Assembly (NCBI GenBank): GCA_028820215.1
Contig: JAPPKD010000299.1
Coordinates: 1-64,000 of the forward strand
Length of the DNA stretch: 64,000 bases
Reading direction: 5' to 3'
Source: Spirochaetaceae bacterium
GTDB lineage: Bacteria > Spirochaetota > Spirochaetia > SZUA-6 > Bin103
Position numbers and translations under genes: made by a program
Shown: one piece after another, positions 34,854 through 43,402 of the stretch
Numbering within the stretch: position 1 is the stretch's first letter
Layout: every line of letters begins with the position of its first letter
The notes under the pieces: generated by a model
Databases searched by the model: none
What the model was told of the DNA's origin: nothing
The model's input: the letters and a program-made list of their open reading frames with translations, nothing else

Positions 34854-34870
34854 GTGTTTACGCTAAACAC
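34854..34870. promoter_or_regulatory. Palindromic operator between divergent genes
   Basis: A perfect inverted repeat of GTGTTTA and TAAACAC separated by CGC. It ends 6 nt from the DUF350 start codon and overlaps predicted elements of both divergent promoters. A dimeric repressor (TetR, GntR or MarR kind) is the simplest reader; no regulator gene is next to it. Confidence 0.6.
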
Positions 34871-34885
34871 GCCAGGACTTACAGT
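34857..34885 (+). promoter_or_regulatory. Predicted promoter for the ion channel
   Basis: TTTACG (34857-34862) and TACAGT (34880-34885) are spaced by 17 nt. The -35 lies inside the palindrome. A GAGG at 34905-34908 precedes ATG 34912. Pattern only. Confidence 0.4.
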
Positions 34886-34888
34886 CAA
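34860..34888 (-). promoter_or_regulatory. Predicted promoter for the DUF350 operon
   Basis: On the minus strand TTGACT (34888-34883) and TAGCGT (34865-34860) are spaced by 17 nt. The -10 lies inside the palindrome, so one bound protein could block both divergent promoters. The implied untranslated leader is only a few bases. Confidence 0.4.
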
Positions 34889-34911
34889 CCCGGAACCAGG
34901 CAACGAGGACG

Positions 34912-35802
34912 ATGGCTGTGCCGATACGGCAGCGCCTGTACGAGGTGCTGGAGCGCGCGCGCGATGACGATCGGGTGAGCGCGGTGGTGGACATCGCGAT
35001 CATCAGCGTGATCGGCCTCAACGTGCTGGCCATCGTCATCGAGACGCTGCCGTGGGTGACGCCGGGGCTGAAGCGCGTGCTTTACGTGCTGGAGGCCGTC
35101 TCGGTGGTCCTGTTCACGGTCGAGTACCTGCTGCGTCTGTGGACCGCCCGCTACCGGCGTCCGGGGCAGGGAGGGCTGGCCGGCGCGCTGCGCTTCGCGG
35201 TCTCGCCGGCAGGGCTGATCGACCTGCTGGCGATCGTCCCGTTCTACCTGCCGTTCCTGATCGGGGTCGACTTGCGCTTCGTGCGCGTGCTGCGTATCGC
35301 GCGGTTCCTCCGCCTGCTGAAGCTCGGCCGCTACCTGCGGTCCGTGTCGCTGTTCGGCAAGGTGCTGCGGGAGCGGCGCGACGAGCTGCTGATCACGGTC
35401 ATGATGACCGCCCTGGTCCTGCTGGTGGCCTCCATCCTCATGTACTACATCGAGGGCGAGGCGCAGTCCGACAAGTTTCCGAACATCCTGTCGTCGCTGT
35501 GGTGGGCGGTCGTCACCCTGACCACCATCGGTTACGGCGACGTGGTTCCGGTCACCGGCTGGGGGCGGCTGCTGAGCGGCCTGGTTGCGGTGATGGGCAT
35601 CGGCCTGGTGGCGGTGCCGACCGGGATCGTCAGCTCCGGCTTCATCGAGGAGCTTGCCAAGCGCCGCAAGGACGGCGGCGACGAGGAGGCCGAGTCCGTG
35701 GGTGGCGTCTGCCCTCACTGCGGTGCGCCCCTGGAGAGCCTCGACGGAGCCTCCGGGTCCGCGGAGCACCGGGCAGAAGGCCGTAGTACCCCATCAAACT
35801 GA
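34912..35802 (+). CDS. Voltage-gated potassium-type channel with zinc ribbon tail
   Basis: A 296-residue ion-transport-family channel subunit. S1 to S6 are visible; S4 is RFVRVLRIARFLRLLKLGR with regularly spaced Arg, and the pore loop carries TIGYGD (205-210), the potassium filter. After S6 (VAVMGIGLVAVPTGIVSSGF) the cytoplasmic tail has CPHCG, half of a zinc-ribbon-like site, close to the C-terminus. Inner-membrane tetramer, likely K+ conducting. It diverges from the DUF350 operon. Its last codons form one arm of an inverted-repeat element. Confidence 0.92.
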   Translation: MAVPIRQRLYEVLERARDDDRVSAVVDIAIISVIGLNVLAIVIETLPWVTPGLKRVLYVLEAVSVVLFTVEYLLRLWTARYRRPGQGGLAGALRFAVSPAGLIDLLAIVPFYLPFLIGVDLRFVRVLRIARFLRLLKLGRYLRSVSLFGKVLRERRDELLITVMMTALVLLVASILMYYIEGEAQSDKFPNILSSLWWAVVTLTTIGYGDVVPVTGWGRLLSGLVAVMGIGLVAVPTGIVSSGFIEELAKRRKDGGDEEAESVGGVCPHCGAPLESLDGASGSAEHRAEGRSTPSN

Positions 35803-35913
35803 TGTCGACGGGTGCCAGTAGGTCGTTACACGGGCTTCAAGCGCGCTGGAACAGCGCGCTTGAAGTCGAGTCGCGTAGCTACGCACCCCCAAACTACAGT
35901 TTGATGAGGTACT
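35785..35913. repeat. Structured inverted-repeat element (MITE-like)
   Basis: Two 17-bp outer arms (35785-35801 and 35897-35913) are inverted copies with one mismatch. Inside lies a perfect 14-bp inverted repeat with a 3-nt loop (35835-35848 and 35852-35865) and a perfect 12-bp palindrome GCGTAGCTACGC (35873-35884). The whole could fold as a cloverleaf. The outer arms reach into the last codons of the flanking convergent genes. It may be a miniature transposable element or a bidirectional terminator; no other copy was noticed here and no target duplication is clear. Confidence 0.7.
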
Positions 35914-36962
35914 TAGCGCACCTTGATCAGGACCACCAGCGAGACGAGCGTGAACATGATCTGCACGAGCGTGAAACGCACCATGACCTGGGGGCTGGAC
36001 CAGCCCAGGTTGTTGCGCATGTGGTCATGCAGCGGAAAGCGCAGCTTGGAGAAGATGGAGATGCGCAGGAAGCGCAGCAACGCGACCTTGATCAACCCGG
36101 TGCCGCCGTTGACCAGCAGCACGCCGGACACGATGAAGATCAGAAACGGATTTCCGGACTTGATGACCAGGATGCCGAGCAGCAGCCCCACCGCCCGTGA
36201 TCCGGCATCGCCCATGAGGAGCTGGCTGGGATGCGCGTTGTACCACAGGTAACCGGTCAGGCAGCCCACCATCGCGAACGACAGGATCGCCCACTTGGCG
36301 CCGTCGGCGTAGTGCGGCAGCAGCAGGTACGCGGAGATGTCAACATTGCCGAGCACGAAGTAGAGCAGCCCGCCCAGGCTGAGCAGCGCCTGGATCGCCA
36401 GCGTCCCGGACAGGCCGTCGACGCCGTCCGTGCAGTTGGTGGCGTTGATGGCCGCCCAGATCAGGACGGTGCCGCCGGCGATGCAGACCGCGGGAGGCAC
36501 GGTCATGATCGCCGTGGTGAAGGGGAGCCAGATCTCCGCCGGCTCGGTGTTGCACAGCAGCACGGCGGCCACGAGCGAGATCCCCAGGTCGACGAGTCCC
36601 TTCCGGTATTCGTGCCAGCCGCCCGCGCTGCGGTCGTCCAGGTAGCCGGCGACCATGGCCAGCGTCACGCAGGCCAGCACTCCCAGATAGGCGAGCTCGA
36701 GCGGCGCGGTGAGCACGCCGACGACCGCGAACACGAGGCAGAACACCAGCCCCGCGCCGGTCGGCTTGCCGAGCGCCGCTTCCTTGTCCACCGCGAACTC
36801 CCGACCTCGATCGCGAGGCAGAAGTCCGCTGGTCCGGGGAAGCAGTATCCAGGTGGCCAGCGAGGACAGGACCAGCGCGGCGCCGGCCACGACGAAGTGG
36901 GAGCTCATCAGGCGAAACGGACCGAAGACCTGCTGCAGCGTCTCTCCGAGCAGAAACAACAT
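35913..36962 (-). CDS. mraY: MraY, phospho-MurNAc-pentapeptide transferase
   Basis: A 349-residue polytopic membrane enzyme transferring phospho-MurNAc-pentapeptide to undecaprenyl phosphate to make lipid I. Family motifs: LGKPTGAG, AGYLDDRSAG, NATNCTDGVDGLSGT with the catalytic Asp region, LLMGDAGSRAVG and FPLHDHMRNNLGWS; the last corresponds to the HHH segment, here LHDH. About ten membrane helices. It stands alone rather than in a mur cluster. Its stop lies in the right arm of the inverted-repeat element. Confidence 0.9.
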   Translation of the reverse strand: MLFLLGETLQQVFGPFRLMSSHFVVAGAALVLSSLATWILLPRTSGLLPRDRGREFAVDKEAALGKPTGAGLVFCLVFAVVGVLTAPLELAYLGVLACVTLAMVAGYLDDRSAGGWHEYRKGLVDLGISLVAAVLLCNTEPAEIWLPFTTAIMTVPPAVCIAGGTVLIWAAINATNCTDGVDGLSGTLAIQALLSLGGLLYFVLGNVDISAYLLLPHYADGAKWAILSFAMVGCLTGYLWYNAHPSQLLMGDAGSRAVGLLLGILVIKSGNPFLIFIVSGVLLVNGGTGLIKVALLRFLRISIFSKLRFPLHDHMRNNLGWSSPQVMVRFTLVQIMFTLVSLVVLIKVR

Positions 36963-36999
36963 TGCGGTGGGCCGATCCTACCCCGGTTCTCCCCGGCCA

Positions 37000-37018
37000 C
37001 GCAGGCCGTGGGCCTGCG
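37000..37018. promoter_or_regulatory. Inverted repeat upstream of TauE/SafE gene
   Basis: CGCAGGCC and GGCCTGCG flank GTG, a perfect 8-bp inverted repeat in the 81-nt gap between divergent mraY and the exporter gene. It could be an operator or simply a GC-rich hairpin. Confidence 0.3.
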
Positions 37019-37043
37019 CTGAAAGGACCGCGCCCTGCTTCCC

Positions 37044-37835
37044 TTGACGGTGCTGCAGTGGGGGTCGCTGATGGGTGGAGCCCTGCTGGTCGGGGTCACC
37101 AAGACCGGCCTGCCGGGGTTGGGAACCGTCGTTGCGCCCATCATGGCAACGGCGTTCCCGGTCCGTGCGTCGGTGGCGATCGTGTTGCCGCTGTTGATCG
37201 TCGCGGACGTGGTCGCGATCGTGTACTTCCGCCGCCACGTGGTGCGCTCGTACCTGGTGAAGCTGGTGCCGGCCGCGTTCGGCGGCATCGTCGCCGGGAC
37301 GGTGCTGCTGCGCGTGGTCGACGACACGCAGCTCCGTCTGTTGATCGCGCTGATCGTCGTGACAACCGTCGTAGCGGGAGCCGTGGCGACGTGGCGGCCG
37401 CTGCGCAGGTTGCGTGGGGCCGCGGACACTCCGCCTGCGCGGCAGGGGAGTGTCGCCGGCGGCCGGGCCGCGGTCGCCATCGCGCTCGGCATCCTGGCCG
37501 GCGCCACCTCGATGATCAGCAACGCCTCCGGATCGATCCTCACCGCCTACCTGCTGGCGATGAGGTTGCCCAAGCACGAGTTCATGGGTACCGGTGCCTG
37601 GTACTACTTCATCCTCAACGTGTTGAAGGTCCCGTTTCACCTGGCGATCGGAACCATGACCGGCGCCACGCTGGCGCTGAACGCGGTGGCGGCGCCGGTG
37701 GTGCTTGCCGGCGCGGCGCTCGGCGTCCTGATCGTCCGCCGCCTGCCCGAGCGCGCCTTCCGCGCCGCCGCGATGGGGCTGGCCGTGCTGGCGGCGGGCA
37801 ACCTGGCGGTACGCGCGCTGCTGGCGATGGGGTGA
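37044..37835 (+). CDS. TauE/SafE (TSUP) family anion exporter
   Basis: A 263-residue inner-membrane protein with about eight helices in two repeated halves. The opening GGALLVGVTKTGLPGLGTVV and the second-half GILAGATSMISNASGSILTAYLLAMRLPKHEFMGTGAWYYF region, shown in part, are TSUP hallmarks. The family exports sulfite, sulfonates or other organic anions. TTG 37044 is used because relatives start MT-LQW; GTG 37050 is an alternative. Diverges from mraY. Confidence 0.85.
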   Translation: MTVLQWGSLMGGALLVGVTKTGLPGLGTVVAPIMATAFPVRASVAIVLPLLIVADVVAIVYFRRHVVRSYLVKLVPAAFGGIVAGTVLLRVVDDTQLRLLIALIVVTTVVAGAVATWRPLRRLRGAADTPPARQGSVAGGRAAVAIALGILAGATSMISNASGSILTAYLLAMRLPKHEFMGTGAWYYFILNVLKVPFHLAIGTMTGATLALNAVAAPVVLAGAALGVLIVRRLPERAFRAAAMGLAVLAAGNLAVRALLAMG

Positions 37836-37895
37836 AGAGCGTCGTGAAGGTGGGGATGGGCCGACAACGGAGCCGCAGGCGACGGTTTCGGGGTG

Positions 37896-39176
37896 CTACA
37901 GCCCGGCCGCAAGGCTGCGCAGGTGGTGGGCGAAGTGCTCGGCGAGCACCTCGGTATAGGTGTCGGGGTGCGCCTCCAGCACCGATCGGACGGCCTGCCC
38001 GAGATCGGGATGGGTCAGCGTGGAGCCGAAGGTGCAGTGCAGGATCTGGCGGCCCGGTTCGCTGAATCCCGTGCCGGCGCCCACGTCCTGCCAGCGTTCC
38101 AGGTAGACGGTCTCGAGCTCCGGCGCGCGCAGGTCCTCCGGCGGCGGCACCCGCTCCACCGAGGCCGACACGTGGTAGGTGGCCTTGTCGGTGTCGTAGC
38201 GGGAGCGGGCGAAGGCGATGATCCGCCGGAACAGCGCCTCGTCATGCCGGGCGACCACGCGCAGGGCTTCCAGGTAGGAGGTGCCGGCGGTCTTCACGTG
38301 GAAGCATCCTTCGGTGGCGCGTGACAGCGCCGGGTACATCGACAGCTTGTCCGACCCCGAATGCAGGGACAGCTTGTACGGGCCGAGGTGGCGGGAGATG
38401 GCGTAGTGCTCGCGCAGCGAACGCTCCAGTGCCGGTACGTCCCCCTTGTAGTCGACGCCCTTCTCGAAGTCGCCGATGTAGCGCGGCGCCAGAGCCACCA
38501 GGGGGACCCGGCGCCGCCGGCACTGGTCGGCGATGATGTAGTGCTCGGCCAGGGTGGTGGGCTGCTCGGTCTCGTCGACCGAAAGCTCGATCTCGTAGTC
38601 GCGGCCGGCGTTGCGGGAGTGGATCTCCCCGGCCAGGTCGGCCGCCAGATTCAGGGCCGGCCCGTACTTGACCGCACAGCGCAGGCACGCCTCTTCGCTG
38701 AGTTGAAGCGTCATGTCTCCCGGCAGCGTCACCGTGCGCCCGCGATAGTCCGCAACCCAGTCGACCTGTGCGCGCACCGCCGCGTAACGCTCGCGAAGGG
38801 TCGCCTCGCCGTAGCGGTCCGCGTGCTCGTCCACCGCGTCGGAAGGGTCGATCGTGAAGAATCGGAAACCCGCCTCGGTGGTCACCGCCACGTCCTCCGG
38901 GGTCTTCAGGTGATCGGCGTCCGCCCCGGTCGGGCCGTCCCAGCCGGCCCGCGCCATGCCGTCCAGCGCGTCGGTCATCACGTCGACGGGCGTCCGCCCG
39001 GTACGCTGCATCTCGCGGATCGACTGCTGCGGAAAGATCGGCTGGATCGGCACCCCCGCCGCGCGCAGGGCCTGCACGTGGCCGGGCGTCGCCAGGCCGA
39101 TCCGGTCGCCGAAGCCGAAGCTGGGATCGAGTCCCAGTGTGACCGCCGTGTCGGTGCCGCCGTCGTCATGAGCCAT
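37896..39176 (-). CDS. UxaE-like tagaturonate epimerase
   Basis: A 426-residue protein matching the tagaturonate/fructuronate epimerase (UxaE) family, which links galacturonate to fructuronate breakdown. Diagnostic stretches are GLDPSFGFGDRIGLATPGH, GPTGADADHLKTPED, SLHSGSDKLSMYP and KTAGTSYLEALR, with metal-type His and Asp residues among them. ATG 39176 begins MAHDDGG. No uronate isomerase or dehydratase is adjacent, but several sugar-acid enzymes lie within 20 kb. Diverges from the M14-type gene by 24 nt, so promoters must overlap. Confidence 0.85.
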   Translation of the reverse strand: MAHDDGGTDTAVTLGLDPSFGFGDRIGLATPGHVQALRAAGVPIQPIFPQQSIREMQRTGRTPVDVMTDALDGMARAGWDGPTGADADHLKTPEDVAVTTEAGFRFFTIDPSDAVDEHADRYGEATLRERYAAVRAQVDWVADYRGRTVTLPGDMTLQLSEEACLRCAVKYGPALNLAADLAGEIHSRNAGRDYEIELSVDETEQPTTLAEHYIIADQCRRRRVPLVALAPRYIGDFEKGVDYKGDVPALERSLREHYAISRHLGPYKLSLHSGSDKLSMYPALSRATEGCFHVKTAGTSYLEALRVVARHDEALFRRIIAFARSRYDTDKATYHVSASVERVPPPEDLRAPELETVYLERWQDVGAGTGFSEPGRQILHCTFGSTLTHPDLGQAVRSVLEAHPDTYTEVLAEHFAHHLRSLAAGL

Positions 39177-39200
39177 ACCGGCAACGTAGCATGACCGTGC

Positions 39201-40244
39201 ATGACCCGGCCCGAGATGCCGTCTCTCGTCTCCCTGGCGTCCCGCTGGTCCGGGCGCTTCACGGCGGCGGCGGAGTGGCGGCTGCAGGCGGGCCACCACG
39301 CTGCGGTCAGGACGATCGGAATCAGCGAGCAGGGCCGGCCGGTGCTGGGTGCCGTGATCGGCACCGGCAACCGTCACGCGACGCTGATCGGCGGCGCGCA
39401 CGCCGACGAGCCGGTGGGCCCGGAGACGCTGCGGCTGCTCATCGTGTCAGCCACCCGCCCCGAGGCGGCCCTGGCCGCGGTGTTGCGGCAGTGGAGACTA
39501 TGGGTGGTTCCCCACGTCAATCCCGACGGTGAGCTTGCCAATTGCGCATGGATCGAGCGCTGGCCGTCGGTCGACGCCTTCCTGGGCCATGTGCTGCGCG
39601 AGCCGCCGGGACGCGACCTGGAGTTCGGGTTTCCTTCCATGCGTCCGGAGAACGTGGCGGTGGCGGCGTTCATGGCACGAGCGGCTCCTGTTCGCCTGCA
39701 CGCCAGCCTGCACGGGATGGCATTCGCCGAGGGTGCCGCGTTGCTCATCGAACGCGGCTGGGTCACCCGCACCGTGCCGCTGCGGAACGCGTTCAGCCGT
39801 GCGGCGGCTGCCTGTGGGATCGGACTGCACGACCAGGACCGCCGCGGGGACAAGGGATTCCATTACCTGGGACCCGGATTCGCCACAACCCCGACCGGCG
39901 CGGCAATGCGTGCGCACTTCCGGGATGCCGGCGCCCCCGAGACCGCCGCACTGTTCCACGACAGCTCGATGGAGCAGGTCGCCCGATCGGCACCCGGGCT
40001 GCAGGCGCCGCTGTGCCTGGTCACGGAGGTCCCGCTGTTCCGCGTGGCGAGGCGAGGCGGCGGCTACACGGCGTTTCGGACACGGCTTCCCGAGCTGACG
40101 ATGCGGGCGCAGCGCGGCGCCCCGGTGACGGAAGGGCTTGCGCGCTTCGGCGTCGAGCCGGTGGACCCGCGCGCGGCGATCCGGCTGCAACTCCACGCGA
40201 TCGAGCTGGGGCTGGCGGCTACGGATCGTCCGGATCGGCCTTGA
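39201..40244 (+). CDS. M14-family metallocarboxypeptidase-like protein
   Basis: A 347-residue zinc peptidase of the M14 type. The zinc ligands appear in GGAHADEPVG (HxxE) and ASLHGMAFAEG (His); VVPHVNPDGE follows the usual substrate-side pattern, and VTEVPLF near residue 275 is the likely catalytic Glu. No signal peptide, so probably cytoplasmic, possibly a peptidase or amidase of recycled peptides. ATG 39201. Its last 26 nt overlap the convergent Ldh-family gene. Confidence 0.82.
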   Translation: MTRPEMPSLVSLASRWSGRFTAAAEWRLQAGHHAAVRTIGISEQGRPVLGAVIGTGNRHATLIGGAHADEPVGPETLRLLIVSATRPEAALAAVLRQWRLWVVPHVNPDGELANCAWIERWPSVDAFLGHVLREPPGRDLEFGFPSMRPENVAVAAFMARAAPVRLHASLHGMAFAEGAALLIERGWVTRTVPLRNAFSRAAAACGIGLHDQDRRGDKGFHYLGPGFATTPTGAAMRAHFRDAGAPETAALFHDSSMEQVARSAPGLQAPLCLVTEVPLFRVARRGGGYTAFRTRLPELTMRAQRGAPVTEGLARFGVEPVDPRAAIRLQLHAIELGLAATDRPDRP

Positions 40245-41283
40245 CCGGCGGGGCCGCGACCCCGCGCTGAGCCGCTGCCTCCGTCAGGGAGCGCCAGGTA
40301 GCCCGATCGATCGGGATGCCGAGCCGCTCGTGCTCGGCGCTGGCGCGCCGCTCCGGATCTCCCGGTACCATGACCGCATCGACGCCGGGTGCGGGCGCGG
40401 CGCTTCTGATCATGCCGCTGTGCGCCGCGACGCCGGCCAGCACCTCGTCCAGCGGGTGCAGGCGGCGGATGTCGATGACGATGAACAGGACGCCGTTGCC
40501 CGCCACCAGGCCGGGCAGGGCGGGGGTGCCCTTGCCGGCCACGACGCCGCCGAGCAGGTCGGTGATGATGGCCAGGCCCGATCCCTTGTAGCCGCCGAAT
40601 GCCAGCAACGGCCCGCCCGCGTAGTGGTCGCCCGGGTCGGTGGTGGGTTGGCCGTCGGGTGAGAGCAGCCATCCCTCCGGGACCGACTGTCCCTTGTTGA
40701 CCGCGATCTGCAGCTTGCCCTCCGCAACCGCGCTGGTGGCGAAATCGCAGAGCACCGTGCGGCCGTCCGCGGACGGGATCGCCGCGGCGAACGGATTGGT
40801 CCCGAACACGGCTTGCACGCTGCCGAACGGGGCGACCCGCCCGTTGGCGCTGGTGGCCGTGCAGAAGGCCAGGCCGACCATTCCTTCTTCCGCGGCCATC
40901 TCCACGTAGTCACCGAGCCGGCCGACGTGGGTGGTGCGGACCAGCGCGACGCTCGAAACCCCGTGCTCGCGCGCCTTGCGGATCGCGATCTCCATGGCGA
41001 ATCGGCCGGCGATCTGCCCGAAGCCGTCGTGCCCGTCGACGCGGGCGGTGGCGCCGTCCTCGCCGGTCAACTCGGGTCGCGCGCGCAGGTCGATGGTCCC
41101 CTGGTCGATCCCCTCCAGGTACGCCGGCGCGCGGAGGATCCCGTGCGACGCGTGTCCGGCCACGTCCGCGGCCACCAGTGCCTGCGCCACGCACGCGGCG
41201 TCCTCGTCCGTGGCCCCGGCGGCCCGGAGGGTCGCGGCCACGAACCGCTCCAGGTCGCGGGCGGCAACTCGCACCGAGGACAC
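40219..41283 (-). CDS. Ldh-family (YlbC/ComC-type) NAD(P) oxidoreductase
   Basis: A 354-residue malate/L-sulfolactate/ureidoglycolate-type dehydrogenase, a fold distinct from classical Rossmann lactate dehydrogenases. Diagnostic: HASHGILRAPAYLEG, ALVRTTHVGRLGDYVE, GTNPFAAAIPS, VLCDFATSAVAEGK and FGGYKGSGLAIITDLL. It oxidises or reduces an L-2-hydroxy acid with NAD(P). GTG 41283 lies 5 nt after the acyl-CoA ligase stop, so the two form an operon. Confidence 0.9.
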   Translation of the reverse strand: MSSVRVAARDLERFVAATLRAAGATDEDAACVAQALVAADVAGHASHGILRAPAYLEGIDQGTIDLRARPELTGEDGATARVDGHDGFGQIAGRFAMEIAIRKAREHGVSSVALVRTTHVGRLGDYVEMAAEEGMVGLAFCTATSANGRVAPFGSVQAVFGTNPFAAAIPSADGRTVLCDFATSAVAEGKLQIAVNKGQSVPEGWLLSPDGQPTTDPGDHYAGGPLLAFGGYKGSGLAIITDLLGGVVAGKGTPALPGLVAGNGVLFIVIDIRRLHPLDEVLAGVAAHSGMIRSAAPAPGVDAVMVPGDPERRASAEHERLGIPIDRATWRSLTEAAAQRGVAAPPVKADPDDP

Positions 41284-41288
41284 CGGCG

Positions 41289-43196
41289 TCAGGCGAACAG
41301 CCGGGCGATCTGCTCGGCGTACAGCTCGGCCACGGCGGCGCGCTTGACCTCCTGCTTGTGCGACAGCTCACGGCCGACCTCGAACGGCCGGTGCAGCAGA
41401 TGGATGCGCGAAACCCGCTCGAACGGCTTGAATCCATTGGCGGCCGAGACGCGGGCGGAGACCTCCGACTGGGTGAGCTTCCGGATCTGCGGATGTTCGG
41501 CCAGCGCCTGCAGGTCGCCCTTGATAGCGGCGCCGGCCGCGTGCTCGGTGACCGCCTCCTCGTTCAGCACGACCAGCGCCGCGAGGGATCGCTGGTCCTG
41601 GCCGATCACCACGGCGCGGTCGATGTACTTGGACTCCTGCATGCGCTCCTCGATCGGCGCGGGTTCCACGTTCTCGCCGCCCATCAGCACGATGGTGTCC
41701 TTGGCGCGGCCGCGGATGATCAGGTCGCCGTCGACCGTCGTCATCCCCAGGTCGCCGGTGTCCAGCCAGCCGTCGTGCAGGACCGCCTCGGTCAGATCGG
41801 GGCGTTTGTAATAGCCCTGCATCACCTGCGGGCCGCGCACGTGCACGACGCCGAGCTCGCCGGGCCCCAGGTGCCGTCCTTCCTCGTCGACGATGCGCAG
41901 TCCCGTGCCCGGCAACAGCCGTCCGACCGTGCCGGACACCGGCGCCGACTCCGGCCGGATCGCCACGCCCGGGGCAGTTTCGGTCAGGCCGTAGGCGTTG
42001 AGCAGCAGCACGCCGGCGGCAGCGAAGAACTCGTCCACGTAGTCGGGAAGGGCTCCGCCGCCCGAAATGGCGCCGCGGAACCGGCCGCCAAGCCGCGCCT
42101 TGATCTTCGAGAACACCAGCGCCGCGCCCAGCGCCTTCAGCGGCGACAGGAGCACGAGCGGAACCAGGCCGCCTGCCTGCTCGGCCCCGCGCGAGCGAGG
42201 TTTGAGATGGGCCACCAGTCCGCGCACCCGTGAGCGGGCGCGCGTGTGAGCGCTGCCGGTGGCGACGAACAGGCCGAACAGGGCTTTCTTGAGGCCGCCC
42301 TCATGCTCGGCGTTGCGGTACACGGCCGAGCGAACGGCGTCCCAGATGCGTGGGACCGACGCCATCCAGTGCGGGCGCACCGCCGCCATGTCCGCGATCA
42401 GGACGCTGCCGACCGGTTTGGAGTAGGCCAGCGTGGTGGCGCTGGCGATCGTGCAGTACTCGAAGATCCGCTCGAAGGAGTGCCAGACCGGCAGGACGCT
42501 GAGCCAGATCTGTCCGGGCTCGGTGGTCAGGAACTCGGGGATGCACCCGGTCTGGAACACGAAGTTGCGGTGCGACAACACCACGCCCTTGGGCTCGCCG
42601 GTGGTCCCGGAGGTGAAGATGATGGTGGCGACGTCATCGGCCGTGCCGCGCTGGAGGTGCGCTCGATAGAAGTCGGGCTGCAGCTCCGTGACGATGCGCC
42701 CGGCGCGGAGCACCTGCGCGTACGGGATCACCAGCACCCCGTCGCGCTCCTCGCGCGACGAGATCTCCGGATCCAGCACCACGATGGTGCGCAGTGCCGG
42801 CAGGTCCTCCCGCACCGACAGCACCTTGTCGAGTTGCGTGCGGTCTTCCACCAGGCACACCGGTGCGTCGACCTGCGCCAGGATGAAGCGGAACTCCTCC
42901 GCGGTGCTGTCCGCGCCGCGCGGCACGTCGGCCGCGCCCAGCCCCAGAATCGCCAGATCGGCGACCAGCCACTCCCGGCGATTGTCGGCCAGCAGGCCGA
43001 CCCGGTCGCCGCGGCGTACGCCCAGCTCCTGCATGCCGGCGGCGAAGTCGCCGACCTCGGCAAAGAGCTCCGAGTACGAGGTGGGCTGGAACCGGCCCCG
43101 CGCGTCCTTGCTGAGCTGGGCCGCTATCAGGCCGTGCTCGTGGCAAACGCGCGCGAACAGCTTGGGAATCGTGTCCTCGGCTGTACCCGCCGCCAC
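41289..43196 (-). CDS. Long-chain acyl-CoA ligase (AMP-forming)
   Basis: A 635-residue ANL-family adenylating enzyme that activates fatty acids to acyl-CoA. Adenylate motifs: IIFTSGTTGEPKGVVLSHRN, NAYGLTETAPG, WLDTGDLG and the hinge IIRGRAKDTIVLMGGENVEP. An insertion of about 80 basic residues (RARSRVRGLVAHLKPRSRG) lies between the first and second, typical of long-chain ligases near membranes. GTG 43196 is the assumed start. Co-transcribed with the Ldh-family gene. Confidence 0.9.
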   Translation of the reverse strand: MAAGTAEDTIPKLFARVCHEHGLIAAQLSKDARGRFQPTSYSELFAEVGDFAAGMQELGVRRGDRVGLLADNRREWLVADLAILGLGAADVPRGADSTAEEFRFILAQVDAPVCLVEDRTQLDKVLSVREDLPALRTIVVLDPEISSREERDGVLVIPYAQVLRAGRIVTELQPDFYRAHLQRGTADDVATIIFTSGTTGEPKGVVLSHRNFVFQTGCIPEFLTTEPGQIWLSVLPVWHSFERIFEYCTIASATTLAYSKPVGSVLIADMAAVRPHWMASVPRIWDAVRSAVYRNAEHEGGLKKALFGLFVATGSAHTRARSRVRGLVAHLKPRSRGAEQAGGLVPLVLLSPLKALGAALVFSKIKARLGGRFRGAISGGGALPDYVDEFFAAAGVLLLNAYGLTETAPGVAIRPESAPVSGTVGRLLPGTGLRIVDEEGRHLGPGELGVVHVRGPQVMQGYYKRPDLTEAVLHDGWLDTGDLGMTTVDGDLIIRGRAKDTIVLMGGENVEPAPIEERMQESKYIDRAVVIGQDQRSLAALVVLNEEAVTEHAAGAAIKGDLQALAEHPQIRKLTQSEVSARVSAANGFKPFERVSRIHLLHRPFEVGRELSHKQEVKRAAVAELYAEQIARLFA

Positions 43197-43364
43197 AGGG
43201 GCGGACGGTAGCGAGCCACCGGTCGGATTGTCAATTTCGCCCGTGGGACTCGGGCCGAGGTGCCGAAGATCCCCGGACCTGCCGAAGATAGATGATGTGG
43301 AGTCTTCGTCGGCGGAAACCGCGAGTGCGGTCGCGGAACACCCCCGCGGCGATGGCCCGAGACC

Positions 43365-43393
43365 TTGGCCCGTGACAGCCGGGCGCCTATGAT
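43365..43393 (+). promoter_or_regulatory. Near-leaderless promoter of enolase-superfamily gene
   Basis: TTGGCC (43365-43370), 17-nt spacer, TATGAT (43388-43393). The start codon is at 43403, so transcription should begin within about 4 nt of it, leaving no room for a ribosome-binding site. Confidence 0.55.
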
Positions 43394-43402
43394 CGAGAGC
43401 GT

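Noticed and set aside
37896..39176. Complete galacturonate pathway cluster
   Set aside because: Only the UxaE-like gene is present; no uronate isomerase, reductase or KDG kinase adjoins it.
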